A stretch of DNA of 52,498 nucleotides from Parcubacteria group bacterium (GCA_041657845.1 JBBABD010000004.1:1-52498); one strand, 5' to 3'. Positions 7,698-17,196 are shown, counted from the first letter of the stretch. Numbers and translations: made by a program. Notes: a model not told the origin generated them from the letters alone.

Positions 7698-8654
7698 ATG
7701 AAATTAAAAGATTTTGTAATTGAATTTAACATTAAAAAAGAAGCAAAAGATTTGGGTGTCTCTGTTTGGCAAGCTCCGAGTTTCTTATTCATGCTAATGG
7801 GAATATTTATAGTAATAGTAATGGCAGTTGTTTATTATATTTCTCGTTTTTATAATTCTCCTGAAGTTTTGGTTTTTAGTGAAAGTGCCGTAGTAATTGT
7901 TATTTTTTCAATAGGAAACATCATAATTAAAAGCGTTGAGCAGATAGCCAGAGCAAATAAAATAAAGTCAGAATTTGTTACCATAGCTTCGCATCAATTA
8001 AAAACCCCGCTCTCCCAAATGAACTGGGAGCTAGAGCTTCTTATTTCCAAACATAGAAATGGATTAAATGCCAAGCAGTTAAGCTTAATTAACAACATAG
8101 AGCAATCTCATGAAACAATGGCGAGGCTTGTTAATGATCTTTTAGATGTAGCCAGAATTGATCAAGGAAAACTTATTCTAAACAAGGAAAAGATAAATAT
8201 AATTAATATAATAGCTGAAATTATTAAAAATAATAATATCTTGGCTAAAGCTAGCAATGTCGAAATTAATTTCATAAAACCGGATGAAATTCCTGAAATT
8301 ATTGGCGATAAAAAAAGAATGGGAGTGGTTATTGATAATCTTATTTCCAATGCGGTAAAATATATTGAAAAAAAAGGATTTGTTGAGATAAAAGTTGAAG
8401 CGGATAATAAAAACATAAATGTTTATGTAAAAGATAACGGGGTTGGGATACCTGATAATCAACAGGATAAAGTGTTTCAAAAATTTTTTCGGAGCAATAA
8501 CGCAGTTCGTTATCAAACCGAAGGAACTGGATTGGGCTTGTATATAAGCAAGAACATAGTTGAACAATCGGGAGGAAAAATATGGTTTAAATCTATTGAA
8601 GGGATTGGATCTGATTTTTGGTTTTCGTTGCCGATAAATAATTTAACAAAATAA
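7698..8654 (+). CDS. Membrane sensor histidine kinase
   Basis: A 318-residue histidine kinase. Two membrane helices (res ~27-49 and ~56-79) are separated by only a few residues, so there is almost no external sensor and the signal may be sensed in the membrane. The H-box is IASHQLKTPLSQMNWE with phospho-acceptor H99. The ATPase domain has the N-box NLISNAVKY, G1 VKDNGVGIPD, the F-box FQKFFR and G2 GTGLGLYISKNIVEQSGG. Its response regulator starts 8 nt downstream and the pilus operon follows, so a role in controlling pilus or surface behaviour is a reasonable guess from position only. Confidence 0.92.
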   Translation: MKLKDFVIEFNIKKEAKDLGVSVWQAPSFLFMLMGIFIVIVMAVVYYISRFYNSPEVLVFSESAVVIVIFSIGNIIIKSVEQIARANKIKSEFVTIASHQLKTPLSQMNWELELLISKHRNGLNAKQLSLINNIEQSHETMARLVNDLLDVARIDQGKLILNKEKINIINIIAEIIKNNNILAKASNVEINFIKPDEIPEIIGDKKRMGVVIDNLISNAVKYIEKKGFVEIKVEADNKNINVYVKDNGVGIPDNQQDKVFQKFFRSNNAVRYQTEGTGLGLYISKNIVEQSGGKIWFKSIEGIGSDFWFSLPINNLTK

Positions 8655-8661
8655 AAATTAT

Positions 8662-9039
8662 ATGGAAAAGAAAAAAATATTAATTGTTGAAGATGACTGT
8701 ATTCTTCAAAAAGCTCTTCAAGAATTCCTGGTCGAGGAAGGATTTGAAATTTTTTGTGCTTTAGATGGAGAAGAAGGCGTTAAGATGGGAAAAGAAAAAA
8801 CCCCCGATCTGATATTGCTCGATATTATTCTTCCCAGGAAAGATGGATTTGAAGTCCTTAAGGAGTTGAAATCTTATGAAAAAACAAAAAAAATTCCAGT
8901 AGTTCTTTTGACTAACCTAGGAAGCTTAAATGATATAGAAAAAGCTATCGCATTGGGAGCAACTACATATTTGATAAAAGCTGATTATAAACTTGAAGAA
9001 GTTTCCAGGAAAATAAAAGAAATACTCGGAATTCATTGA
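8662..9039 (+). CDS. Single-domain (CheY-like) response regulator
   Basis: A 125-residue receiver domain with no output domain. Conserved receiver residues are all present: D11/D12, phospho-acceptor D54 in LILLDIILPRKDG, T84 in VVLLTNLG and K106 in YLIKADY. It should be phosphorylated by the kinase 8 nt upstream and act by protein contact, not DNA binding. Position directly before pilB suggests it could modulate pilus assembly, as receiver proteins do in twitching systems; that link is inferred. A 30-nt gap separates it from pilB, with no terminator seen. Confidence 0.92.
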   Translation: MEKKKILIVEDDCILQKALQEFLVEEGFEIFCALDGEEGVKMGKEKTPDLILLDIILPRKDGFEVLKELKSYEKTKKIPVVLLTNLGSLNDIEKAIALGATTYLIKADYKLEEVSRKIKEILGIH

Positions 9040-9069
9040 ATAAAAAATATTTTAAAATAAACACAAAAA

Positions 9070-10827
9070 ATGAGAATTGGGAATGAGCGTCTGAAGGATT
9101 TCATTCTAGACGCAAATATTGTTGACAAAAATAAACTCAGTGAGGCCTACGAAGAGGCAGCTAGAGAAGGAAAGCAATTAGGTAATTTTCTGTTAGAAAA
9201 GAATCTTGTTAGTGATATGGAGCTCCGAAAGTTGTATGCCTATATCTTGGGGATCCCCTATGTTGATCTAAAGAAGAATATTATTTCTCCAGATATTCTT
9301 CAAGTCGTCCCTGAATTAATCGCGAAAAAATATAACATTGTCGCTTTTGAGAAAACCGGCAAGGATTTGAAAGTAGCAATGCTTAATCCGGAAGATCTTC
9401 AAACGATAGATTTTATAAAAAAGAAAACTGGTCTCAAAATAACGCCATGCCTTGCTACTCTTGAGAGTATCCAATCAGTGATAAGGCAATACGAAAAAAG
9501 CCTTAAAGCCGAGTTTGGAGATATCATAGAGAAAAGCTCTGAAGAAATAGCGGGAAAGCAAGATAAAGAAAAGGATGAGGATTTGGAAGAAATAGCCCAA
9601 GGGCTTCCTGTAATAAGAATCATAGATACGCTTCTTAAGCACGCCATTCTTCAATCGGCTAGCGATATTCACATTGAACCGGAAGAAAAAGATGTAGTAG
9701 TTCGTTATAGAATAGACGGAGTTCTTCACGATGCGATGACTCTTCCTCGAGAGGTTCTTTCTGGTCTAGTAGCTAGAATAAAAGTTTTGTCTAATTTGAA
9801 GCTTGATGAACATCGCTTGCCTCAAGACGGAAGGTTTAAAATTGAAAATGAAAGTTACAAATTTTCTTTGCGTGTGAGCATATTGCCGGTCTTTGATGGG
9901 GAAAAGATAGTGATGCGCCTTTTGGACGAGACATCCAAGGGGTTGACTCTCGAAAAAATGGGGCTTTCCGGACTTTCTCTTGAAATAGTTCACAGAGAAA
10001 TAAAGAAACCTAACGGAATGGTTTTAGTAACGGGTCCGACGGGTAGCGGGAAAACGACAACTCTTTATACGGTTATGGATATTATTAACACAGCTGAAGT
10101 TAACATCAGCACCGTCGAAGATCCTGTTGAATATAGAATGCCCAGAATAAATCAAACGCAAGTTAACACGAAAATAGGAATGACATTTGCTTCGGCGCTT
10201 CGGTCTTTGCTTCGCCAAGATCCAGATATAATAATGGTCGGAGAAATCAGAGACAAAGAAACTCTAGAGATAGCCATACAGGCGGCTATGACCGGGCATC
10301 TAGTTCTTTCTACGCTTCATACCAATAGCGCATCCGGAGCGCTTCCAAGAATGATAGATATGGGAGCAGAACCGTTTTTAATCGCATCTACTGTTAATGT
10401 TATCATTGCCCAGAGACTTGTTAGAAAACTTTGCCCTGAATGCAGAAGCGAGTATATCTTGACGGATAAAGAGATAAAAACATTAAAAAATGGCATTGAT
10501 ATGGATGGGATCTTAAAATATTTAAAAAACAGCAAGGAATTTGATAAAATAATAAAAGCTGATGACGATTGGTCAAATATAAAATTCTATAAATCGAAAG
10601 GTTGCGAACAGTGTGGAAATGAAGGATATCGCGGAAGAGTCGGAATTTTTGAAGTTCTTGGCATCAATGAAGAAATAGAAAAATTAATTGTCGAATCAGC
10701 TTCAACTGAGACAATAGAGAAAAAAGCGAAAGAAAAGGGAATGGCAACCATGATAGAAGACGGGTTCGCTAAAGCGGTTCAAGGAACAACTTCAATAGAA
10801 GAAGTTATCAGAGTAACAAAGGAGTAA
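9070..10827 (+). CDS. pilB: Type IV pilus assembly ATPase PilB (GspE/PulE family)
   Basis: A 585-residue extension ATPase that powers pilin polymerisation at the cytoplasmic face. The N-terminal MshEN/GspE-N region has KLGNFLLEKNLV-like repeats (QLGNFLLEKNLVS, ~res 37) and DIHIEPEE in the N2 domain. Walker A is GPTGSGKTTT (~res 322-331), followed by the Asp box EDPVEYRMP, Walker B DPDIIMVGEIRD and the His box TGHLVLSTLHTN. A tetracysteine zinc module is present (CPEC ~res 454; CEQC about 60 residues later). It starts the pilus gene run: pilC begins 10 nt after its stop. Confidence 0.96.
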   Translation: MRIGNERLKDFILDANIVDKNKLSEAYEEAAREGKQLGNFLLEKNLVSDMELRKLYAYILGIPYVDLKKNIISPDILQVVPELIAKKYNIVAFEKTGKDLKVAMLNPEDLQTIDFIKKKTGLKITPCLATLESIQSVIRQYEKSLKAEFGDIIEKSSEEIAGKQDKEKDEDLEEIAQGLPVIRIIDTLLKHAILQSASDIHIEPEEKDVVVRYRIDGVLHDAMTLPREVLSGLVARIKVLSNLKLDEHRLPQDGRFKIENESYKFSLRVSILPVFDGEKIVMRLLDETSKGLTLEKMGLSGLSLEIVHREIKKPNGMVLVTGPTGSGKTTTLYTVMDIINTAEVNISTVEDPVEYRMPRINQTQVNTKIGMTFASALRSLLRQDPDIIMVGEIRDKETLEIAIQAAMTGHLVLSTLHTNSASGALPRMIDMGAEPFLIASTVNVIIAQRLVRKLCPECRSEYILTDKEIKTLKNGIDMDGILKYLKNSKEFDKIIKADDDWSNIKFYKSKGCEQCGNEGYRGRVGIFEVLGINEEIEKLIVESASTETIEKKAKEKGMATMIEDGFAKAVQGTTSIEEVIRVTKE

Positions 10828-10836
10828 TTTTATTTT

Positions 10837-12057
10837 ATGCCTAAATACAGCTACACAGCCAAAAATTTTGAAGGTGCCATTAAAAATGGAAAAGCAGAGA
10901 CAAAAGACGAAAAGGCTTTAGCTCAGAGTCTTCGCAGTGAAGGTTTCTTGGTAACTTCCATAAAACTTATTGAAAAAGAAGAGAAAGGATCTAGGATTAG
11001 TTTTTTTGATCGTTTTGGAGGCGTTCCTTTGAAGGAGAAGATGGTTTTTGCCAGGAATCTTAGTGTTATGGTATCTTCCGGGCTTCCTATCTCTAAAGCG
11101 GTTAAAAATCTATCGATACAAACTAAAAGCAAAAAATTTAAAAAAATTCTTTTGGATATACACGAAGAGTTAGAGAGGGGGGAAACATTAAGCGAGAGTC
11201 TTAGGAAATACCCATTAGTTTTCAGTGATTTATTTGTAAATATGGTCAAAGTTGGAGAAGCCGGAGGAACACTGGAGGAATCTTTAAATATCGTCGCCAC
11301 TCAGTTGGAAAAGGATCATGACTTAATTGGAAAGATAAGAGGCGCCATGATGTATCCAGCAGTTATTTTAATAGCTATGTTCGGAATAGGAATTATAATG
11401 ATGACATTTATTTTGCCAAAACTGACCAGTGTTTTTAAGGATATGGATGTAGAGCTTCCTTCAACAACAAAAGCACTAATCGCAACGAGCGATTTTATGA
11501 GAAATCATAGCATTATAGTCGTTATTCTTTTTATTTCTTTTGCTGTATTTTTAAAATTATTTTGGAGTTCAAAGTTAGGAAAAAAGTTTTTTGGATTTTT
11601 GTCGATAAAAATGCCAGTTATTAAAAATCTCGTTATAAAAATAAATTGCGCTCGTTTTGCCAGAATTTACAGTTCACTTTTAAAAAGCGGAGTCTCGGTG
11701 GTAGAAGCGCTGAAAATTTCATCCGACACGTTGGAAAATTATTTCTATAAAGAGGCTATCAATGATGGAATAGAGAAAATACAGAAAGGCGTCAGTCTTA
11801 GCGCCATTATTTCTTCCTATCCAAAAATTTTCCCCTCCCTAGTTCCTCAAATGATTGAAGTGGGAGAGGAAACAGGAAAAATAGAGTCGGTTTTGCTAAA
11901 GCTAGCTGAGTTTTATGAGGAAGAAGTAAATCAAATTACCAAGAATATGTCTTCCATTATCGAGCCTGTGCTGATGTTGCTCATTGGGTCGGCGGTAGGT
12001 GTTTTTGCGGTTTCTATGCTTCAGCCGATGTATAGTATGATGGATAGCATAAAATAA
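10837..12057 (+). CDS. pilC: Type IV pilus inner-membrane platform protein PilC (GspF family)
   Basis: A 406-residue platform protein that couples the PilB motor to pilin extraction from the membrane. It opens PKYSYTAKNFEGAIKNGKAE, then shows the two repeated GspF cytoplasmic domains (FARNLSVMVSSGLPISKAV and FARIYSSLLKSGVSVVEAL) and the hydrophobic segments near AMMYPAVILIAMFGIGIIMM and at the C-terminus. The repeated GEAGGTLEESL / GEETGKIESVL motif is the family hallmark. Length is typical. Translated from ATG with weak upstream purines (AAAGGAGTAA overlapping the pilB stop). Confidence 0.96.
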   Translation: MPKYSYTAKNFEGAIKNGKAETKDEKALAQSLRSEGFLVTSIKLIEKEEKGSRISFFDRFGGVPLKEKMVFARNLSVMVSSGLPISKAVKNLSIQTKSKKFKKILLDIHEELERGETLSESLRKYPLVFSDLFVNMVKVGEAGGTLEESLNIVATQLEKDHDLIGKIRGAMMYPAVILIAMFGIGIIMMTFILPKLTSVFKDMDVELPSTTKALIATSDFMRNHSIIVVILFISFAVFLKLFWSSKLGKKFFGFLSIKMPVIKNLVIKINCARFARIYSSLLKSGVSVVEALKISSDTLENYFYKEAINDGIEKIQKGVSLSAIISSYPKIFPSLVPQMIEVGEETGKIESVLLKLAEFYEEEVNQITKNMSSIIEPVLMLLIGSAVGVFAVSMLQPMYSMMDSIK

Positions 12058-12061
12058 AATA

Positions 12062-13441
12062 TTGAAAAACAAAATCCAAAAAACAAAAAGTAATGGGTTC
12101 GCTCTAATTGAGGCCTTAGTCTTGCTTTTTATTTTTGTACTGGTAACATTATCTTTTTATTCCGTAATATCTGTTGGTACCAGATACATACAAGATGCTA
12201 AAAATCGCTTAGGCGCGATTGCTTTAGCCAATGAGAAGATGGAAACTGTAAGGAATTTAAAATATGATGATATTGGAACAACTGGAGGAGAAATAGAAGG
12301 AAACATTTCCCAAGATGAAAACGTTATTGAGAATACCAAGCAATATGCCGTCCATACATTAGTTGAATATGTGGATGATTCGCTCGATGGAATAGCTGAA
12401 AATGATTCTGTCTGGTGGGCTGATTATAAAAAAGTTACTATCACTGCCTCCTGGAGTAATAGCGGCTTGTCAAGTGGGAGCGTGATTCTTTCTTCTTTAT
12501 TTCCTCCTCCTGGACGGGAAGTTGAACATCCCGGAGACGGCATACTTTCAGTAGATGTTTATAGCGACCAAGGAGAAGAAACGGGGGTTCCTGACTCTTA
12601 TGTTCAGGTGCAGAATTCAGAGACTGGGCTGAATACCGCAAAAGATACAAACAATTCCGGTTACGCGGTTTTTATGGGAAGCAATATTAATGATTCAATT
12701 CAAAAATATGAAATTATAGTAAGCAAGCCAGGGTATGAGACGGTTAGCACGATGCCTCCGTATCCAATAACTTCATATATTCCTGATTTTCCTTATGCCT
12801 CTGTCGTTACTGGGGACGGAAAGGTTAATGTAGCTTATATTATTCAAAATAAATTGGCAGAAAATCTGACTGTTTCTACTGAAAATTATTTGGGAGAATC
12901 TTTGTCTAATATAGACTTTCATCTGATCGGAGGGAAAAAAATAGGAAAATATCCGGAAGATCCTTTTAACGTTGTTTATAATCTTGATTCTGATGAAAAA
13001 ACTAACGAGGATGGAGAAAAAGATTTTGGCGCAACAAGTCCGGGAGACTATATTTTTTCTCTTGTTGGATCCGCACTCGCAAACTATGAAATAATATCAG
13101 TCGATCCTTCTTTGCAATTTAGCCTTTCCCCTGATCAATCGCTTAATTTTAAAGTCAAGCTGGCCAGTAGGAGCGATACCTCTATTTTGGTCAAAGTGAT
13201 AGATATCAACGGTTCTCCGATTTCCGGAGCACAGGTAAAATTAAGTAATGCCAGCGGATATGACGCTACGCAATCATCGACAAGTGAAGGAAAGGCATTT
13301 TTCCCGACTGCAAGCGATTTATTTGCCAGCGGAACTTATGATCTTGAAATAACAGCTGATGGGTTTCAAAATAATAATTTCCAAGCAACAGTTAGCACAA
13401 GTCAGTTAAAAATAGAAACAGTAACTTTGTCAGCTTCATAG
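12062..13441 (+). CDS. Large prepilin-like protein with Ig-like C-terminal repeats (minor pilin/adhesin candidate)
   Basis: A 459-residue protein with a class III type IV prepilin start: a short basic leader, then NGFALIEALVLLFIFVLV with cleavage expected between G and F and the conserved Glu at +5. The rest is far longer than an ordinary minor pilin. After ~150 residues come at least two carboxypeptidase-regulatory/CNA-B-like beta-sandwich units (LSVDVYSDQGEETGVPDSYV..., ILVKVIDINGSPISGAQVKL...), typical of surface adhesins. The only in-frame start before the leader is TTG at 12062; no ATG exists between the pilC stop and the pilin motif. It probably caps or decorates the pilus; this is inferred from architecture and neighbours. 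Confidence 0.8.
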   Translation: MKNKIQKTKSNGFALIEALVLLFIFVLVTLSFYSVISVGTRYIQDAKNRLGAIALANEKMETVRNLKYDDIGTTGGEIEGNISQDENVIENTKQYAVHTLVEYVDDSLDGIAENDSVWWADYKKVTITASWSNSGLSSGSVILSSLFPPPGREVEHPGDGILSVDVYSDQGEETGVPDSYVQVQNSETGLNTAKDTNNSGYAVFMGSNINDSIQKYEIIVSKPGYETVSTMPPYPITSYIPDFPYASVVTGDGKVNVAYIIQNKLAENLTVSTENYLGESLSNIDFHLIGGKKIGKYPEDPFNVVYNLDSDEKTNEDGEKDFGATSPGDYIFSLVGSALANYEIISVDPSLQFSLSPDQSLNFKVKLASRSDTSILVKVIDINGSPISGAQVKLSNASGYDATQSSTSEGKAFFPTASDLFASGTYDLEITADGFQNNNFQATVSTSQLKIETVTLSAS

Positions 13442-13443
13442 AA

Positions 13444-14088
13444 ATGATTTTTGAAAAGAAAGCACAATTCAAAAAAGGACTTACTCTGGTCGAAATGTTG
13501 GTGGCCATAGCAATTTTTGGTATTGGAATGGAAGGATTTACTCTTCTTTTTTCCCGGGTTTGGAGAACTAACTCGTATGCATTGGAAATGGGGCAGTCAT
13601 CTATGGCAGTTTCTCAGGGTCTAAGCAGAACAATGAATTATATTCGCGGGGCCAGACAAGCTGACAATGGTTCTTATCCAATAAAATCAGCCGATGACAA
13701 CGATCTCGTCATTTATTCTGATTATGACAAAGATGGAATAACAGAAAGGGTGCATCTCTATAAAAGTAATCAAAATATTTTAATGGGAATAAGAGATCCT
13801 ACTGGCACAATACCCAAAACATATCCTGCTGGAGATCAGACAACAGCCATTATCGCTAATTCTATTGTAAACGATGAGGATACGCCGATTTTTTATTATT
13901 ACAATAAAGATTATCCTGGAGATTCTGAAGATAACCCAATGAGCACCCCGGCGGAAATTTCAAATGTCCGGCTAATGAAAATATATTTGGAAATAAACAT
14001 AAACCCCGACAGGGCTCCGGATAATATTAAAATGCAGTCTTTTGTAGAAATTAGAAATCTTAATGATTATGACAAAATCGGAAATTAA
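13444..14088 (+). CDS. Minor prepilin (PulJ/GspJ or PilW-like)
   Basis: A 214-residue prepilin. A basic leader ends in KKGLTLVEMLVAIAIFGIGM, giving the class III cleavage site G/L with Glu at +5 and a membrane/assembly helix. After it come the spine residues SMAVSQGLSRTMNYIRGAR, reminiscent of GspJ/PilW minor pilins, and a soluble domain with two acidic, Asp-rich loops (DYDKDGITERV), possibly a calcium site. It starts 3 nt after the preceding stop and overlaps the next gene by 26 nt, so the three prepilin-like genes form a translationally linked set. The exact subclass is uncertain. Confidence 0.82.
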   Translation: MIFEKKAQFKKGLTLVEMLVAIAIFGIGMEGFTLLFSRVWRTNSYALEMGQSSMAVSQGLSRTMNYIRGARQADNGSYPIKSADDNDLVIYSDYDKDGITERVHLYKSNQNILMGIRDPTGTIPKTYPAGDQTTAIIANSIVNDEDTPIFYYYNKDYPGDSEDNPMSTPAEISNVRLMKIYLEININPDRAPDNIKMQSFVEIRNLNDYDKIGN

Positions 14089-15502
14089 AGAAAATAAAAG
14101 AGGTTCGGCTCTGGCTTATGCCTTGGTTATCATAACTGTTGTTATGATTATTTTGGTATCTATGCTGGGATACGTTGTTTCTCAATTGAAGTTTAGTTTT
14201 AACCGGGCAGAAAAAGAAGAAGCTTTTCAAATAGCTGAAGCCGGAGCTTACTACTACCGCTGGTATTTAGCCTATGAAACTTCCGGAAAGACGCCCTTGG
14301 ACCTTGAAAATTTTTGGCAAGGAGGAACGGCTCTGGGAACTTCGGAACCTTATCCAGAAATAGATTATGAAGGAATAGGAAAATACAAGCTTGAAGTTAC
14401 TGCTCCGGAGCCAGGATCAACTATTGTAACCGTTAAATCGGTTGGATGGACGTATAAAGAACCGAATATGAAAAGAATAGTCCAGGTGAGATTTCGAAGG
14501 CCTTCTTGGAGTGAATATGCAATGCTAAGCGAGAGTTTTATCAATGTAGGAGATCAAGCCGAGATTTATGGGAAAACGCATTCAAATACCGGGATACGTT
14601 TTGATGGCAAAGCCTATAATATCGTAAGTGCGCTTCCATGTTCTTTTGACGATCCTTCCCATGGGGGTCACAGCAAAGAGTTTGGCGTTCATACTCACAA
14701 AGTTCCGGCTGATCCCGATGCTCCCAGCGGATGCAATTGGCCAGAAGGAACTGTTCCGGATCGCAGCGATGTTTTTGTGGCCGGAAGGGAATTTCCGCTT
14801 TCAGGAATAACTTTTAGCGGCGTCTCCTCCAGTTTTACGACTATGGAAGAAGCTACTTCCAAGGGAAATGGAAAATATTTTGATTCAACTGGAGCTGGAA
14901 GAAGGATTATTTTAAAGACCAATGGCACCTATGACATTTGCACAGTTAACTTTTATTGGGAAAATTCCGGTTCAATTAACAATTATTTGAAAAACAGCGG
15001 GGAAGGAACATGCTCAACTTGTAGCGGAGAATGCCTGAGTAATTATGCTATTCCTGATAACGGAGTAATCTATGTGAATGATAATGTTTGGGTAGAAGGT
15101 ACTATAAACAACAAAAGAGTCACTATAGCGGCAGGAGGAAGCCAATCCGATATTTACATCGGGATGAGCAATATCCGTTATACGAATTACGATGGAAGCG
15201 AGATAATAGGATTGGTGGCTAGGCGCAATATCACTGTTATCAAAGATTGTCCCGATAATTTTATTGCTGATGCAGCTTTAATTGCTACATCCGGACAGGT
15301 GGGAATATGCCAGAATTTTACCAGTAAAAATTCAATTACTTTTAATGGAGCCATGGCATCATATCTCCAGCCTTTTATGGTTCACGGAAGTAGCGGATTT
15401 GGAGAAAGGATATACAACTTTGATAATAATCTTCTCTATTTTCCTCCCCCGTATTTTCCAACGGGCACGGAATATTCCATAGATTTGTGGGAAGAGCTAT
15501 GA
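14063..15502 (+). CDS. PilX-like pilus-associated protein
   Basis: A 479-residue protein whose N-terminus reads RGSALAYALVIITVVMIIL, the PilX/GspK-type variant of the prepilin segment, followed by EKEEAFQIAEAGAYYYRWYL, the usual PilX helix. The remainder is a beta-rich secreted domain with Cys pairs (CSTCSGECLSNY) that may be disulfide-bonded, and its C-terminal half resembles the polymer-forming domains often found in such proteins. It overlaps the upstream prepilin by 26 nt if translation begins at ATG 14063, or 20 nt from ATG 14069. It likely acts in pilus priming with the two genes before it. A 69-nt gap and a new promoter follow. Confidence 0.75.
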   Translation: MIMTKSEIKENKRGSALAYALVIITVVMIILVSMLGYVVSQLKFSFNRAEKEEAFQIAEAGAYYYRWYLAYETSGKTPLDLENFWQGGTALGTSEPYPEIDYEGIGKYKLEVTAPEPGSTIVTVKSVGWTYKEPNMKRIVQVRFRRPSWSEYAMLSESFINVGDQAEIYGKTHSNTGIRFDGKAYNIVSALPCSFDDPSHGGHSKEFGVHTHKVPADPDAPSGCNWPEGTVPDRSDVFVAGREFPLSGITFSGVSSSFTTMEEATSKGNGKYFDSTGAGRRIILKTNGTYDICTVNFYWENSGSINNYLKNSGEGTCSTCSGECLSNYAIPDNGVIYVNDNVWVEGTINNKRVTIAAGGSQSDIYIGMSNIRYTNYDGSEIIGLVARRNITVIKDCPDNFIADAALIATSGQVGICQNFTSKNSITFNGAMASYLQPFMVHGSSGFGERIYNFDNNLLYFPPPYFPTGTEYSIDLWEEL

Positions 15503-15556
15503 ATCAGTTTTTAGATTATAGTTTATATTTTTATATTTTTTTAATTTGTTGTTTAG

Positions 15557-15565
15557 TGGTAAAAT
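15557..15565 (+). promoter_or_regulatory. Promoter for a leaderless pilM transcript
   Basis: TGGTAAAAT is an extended -10 box ending six bases before the pilM ATG. Transcription starting ~7 nt after the -10 would begin on the ATG itself. The context TTTAGTGGTAAAAT recurs almost exactly at 39604-39618. Confidence 0.55.
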
Positions 15566-15571
15566 GCTTGT

Positions 15572-16648
15572 ATGAGTATTTGGGACAAAAAAATTTTTAA
15601 TTTTTCTTATGGAGCATTCGGATTGGATTTAAGCGATCTTTCGGTTAAAGTTGTCCAAATGAAAGAAAGCGGAGGAAAAAAAGAAGTAATAAGTTTTGGG
15701 TCCGAAGATATATCGCAAGGAAGTATTGTTGATGGAGAGATCATAAAACAGGACAATGTCGTAAACGCTATCAAAAAAGCAGTGAATGGAGCGTGCCCTC
15801 ATAAAATAAAAACCAAAAAAGTTATTTGTTCTTTGCCTGAAACCAAGGCATTTCTCAGAATAATCAATCTTCCTCAAATAAAAACTGAAGAAGTCCAGGA
15901 GGCTATAAAATGGGAAATAGAAGCCAATATCCCAATGTCAGTAGATCAGGTTTATTATGATTGGCAGGTTCTAGATAGAAATTTTATTTCTGAAAAAGGC
16001 AAGATGAGTGTTTTGGTAGTGGCATTTTCTAAAAAAGTTATTGATCAATTTTTGGAAACTATTGAACTAGCTGGTCTGGAGGTAGTAGGGATGGAAATAG
16101 AATCGATTGCTCAAGCCAGGAGCTTGCTCAGAGAAGACGACGAGAGAGCTTCCTTGGTTGTTGATTTAGGCGACAGAAGAACTAGCCTCTTGATTATCAT
16201 TGCCAACATTCCGTGTTTTACTTCCAGCATCCCTATTTCTGGAAGCGGGATGACTGATGCGATTGCAAAAATGCTGAGTGTAAATTTTGAAGAAGCGGAG
16301 AAAACAAAAATAGCCTATGGAATAGGATCGATTTCCCAACAAGATGTAATCTTTAGATCAGTAAAATCGATCCTGGATGGTTTATCGTCAGAGATGGAAA
16401 AGACGATCGATTTTTATCTCAGCAGCTTAAATTACTCAACTTCTGTAGAAAGAATAATAATGTGCGGAGGCGGTTCTAATATGCAGGGAATTATTCCATA
16501 TCTTTCAAAAAAACTTAATAGGGAAATAGAAATAGGCAATCCTTGGGTCAACTTTTTATATTCAGAAAAGATTCCCATAATAGACAAAAATAAATCGGTT
16601 CAATATTCAACGGCTATCGGGTTGGCATTAAAGGGGTTATATTTATGA
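15572..16648 (+). CDS. pilM: Type IV pilus assembly protein PilM
   Basis: A 358-residue actin-fold protein of the FtsA/PilM group, which sits on the cytoplasmic face and binds the N-terminus of PilN. It begins FGLDLSDLSVKVVQMKESGG and shows the phosphate-binding segments of the actin fold (ASLVVDLGDRRTSLLII, IIMCGGGSNMQGII). It has the characteristic VICSLPETKAFLRIINLP and IKWEIEANIPMSVDQVYYDW. Its stop overlaps the start of pilN by 4 nt (ATGA). Length and order pilM-N-O match the standard alignment subcomplex. Confidence 0.95.
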   Translation: MSIWDKKIFNFSYGAFGLDLSDLSVKVVQMKESGGKKEVISFGSEDISQGSIVDGEIIKQDNVVNAIKKAVNGACPHKIKTKKVICSLPETKAFLRIINLPQIKTEEVQEAIKWEIEANIPMSVDQVYYDWQVLDRNFISEKGKMSVLVVAFSKKVIDQFLETIELAGLEVVGMEIESIAQARSLLREDDERASLVVDLGDRRTSLLIIIANIPCFTSSIPISGSGMTDAIAKMLSVNFEEAEKTKIAYGIGSISQQDVIFRSVKSILDGLSSEMEKTIDFYLSSLNYSTSVERIIMCGGGSNMQGIIPYLSKKLNREIEIGNPWVNFLYSEKIPIIDKNKSVQYSTAIGLALKGLYL

Positions 16649-17196
16649 GAATTTATCTCAATCTCCTTCCTGAATATAAGAAGGAAGAAATCAAAAAAAA
16701 GGTAGCTTTTTTAAAAATCATAAGAAATGAAGTTCTTTTCGCCGTTCCCATATTAGCATTTTTTGTAATTCTTGCGACAGTTAATTTTTCTTTAAAATTA
16801 AGGATGCAGGAGATAGGAGATAGCTTTAGGATAGATGATTCTCCGAAAGAATACGAAGAATTGGAAAAATATGAGGAAAAATTCAAAGATATTAATTCCA
16901 AAGCGATGTATAAATATAAAATACAGAAAAATAATTTAAATTGGTCGGGGATATTTTACAAAATCAATGATATCATTGCCGATGATGTGTATCTTAGTGA
17001 TTTGGTTACTGCGGACTACGGCATGTCTTTAGCTGGAAAGGCGAAAACAAGAGATGATTTTCTTAAGTTTCAAGAAAATATTAAGGCAGAAGAATGCTTT
17101 TCCGATGTAGAAACGCCTCTTTCGAGCTTGGTGTCGAAAGAGAATGTCGGATTTCAAATTAATTTTAAGATAAAAGAAGATTGTTTAAAAAAATAA
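16645..17196 (+). CDS. pilN: PilN-like inner-membrane pilus protein
   Basis: A 183-residue bitopic protein. The cytoplasmic start MRIYLNLLPEYKKEEIKK contains the INLLP-type motif that docks PilN into PilM. One membrane helix follows (res ~31-49, EVLFAVPILAFFVILATVNF) and then a coiled coil and a ferredoxin-like periplasmic domain. It overlaps pilM by 4 nt and precedes the PilO-like gene. Identity is low, as usual for PilN, so the call rests on the motif, topology and position, which agree. Confidence 0.88.
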   Translation: MRIYLNLLPEYKKEEIKKKVAFLKIIRNEVLFAVPILAFFVILATVNFSLKLRMQEIGDSFRIDDSPKEYEELEKYEEKFKDINSKAMYKYKIQKNNLNWSGIFYKINDIIADDVYLSDLVTADYGMSLAGKAKTRDDFLKFQENIKAEECFSDVETPLSSLVSKENVGFQINFKIKEDCLKK

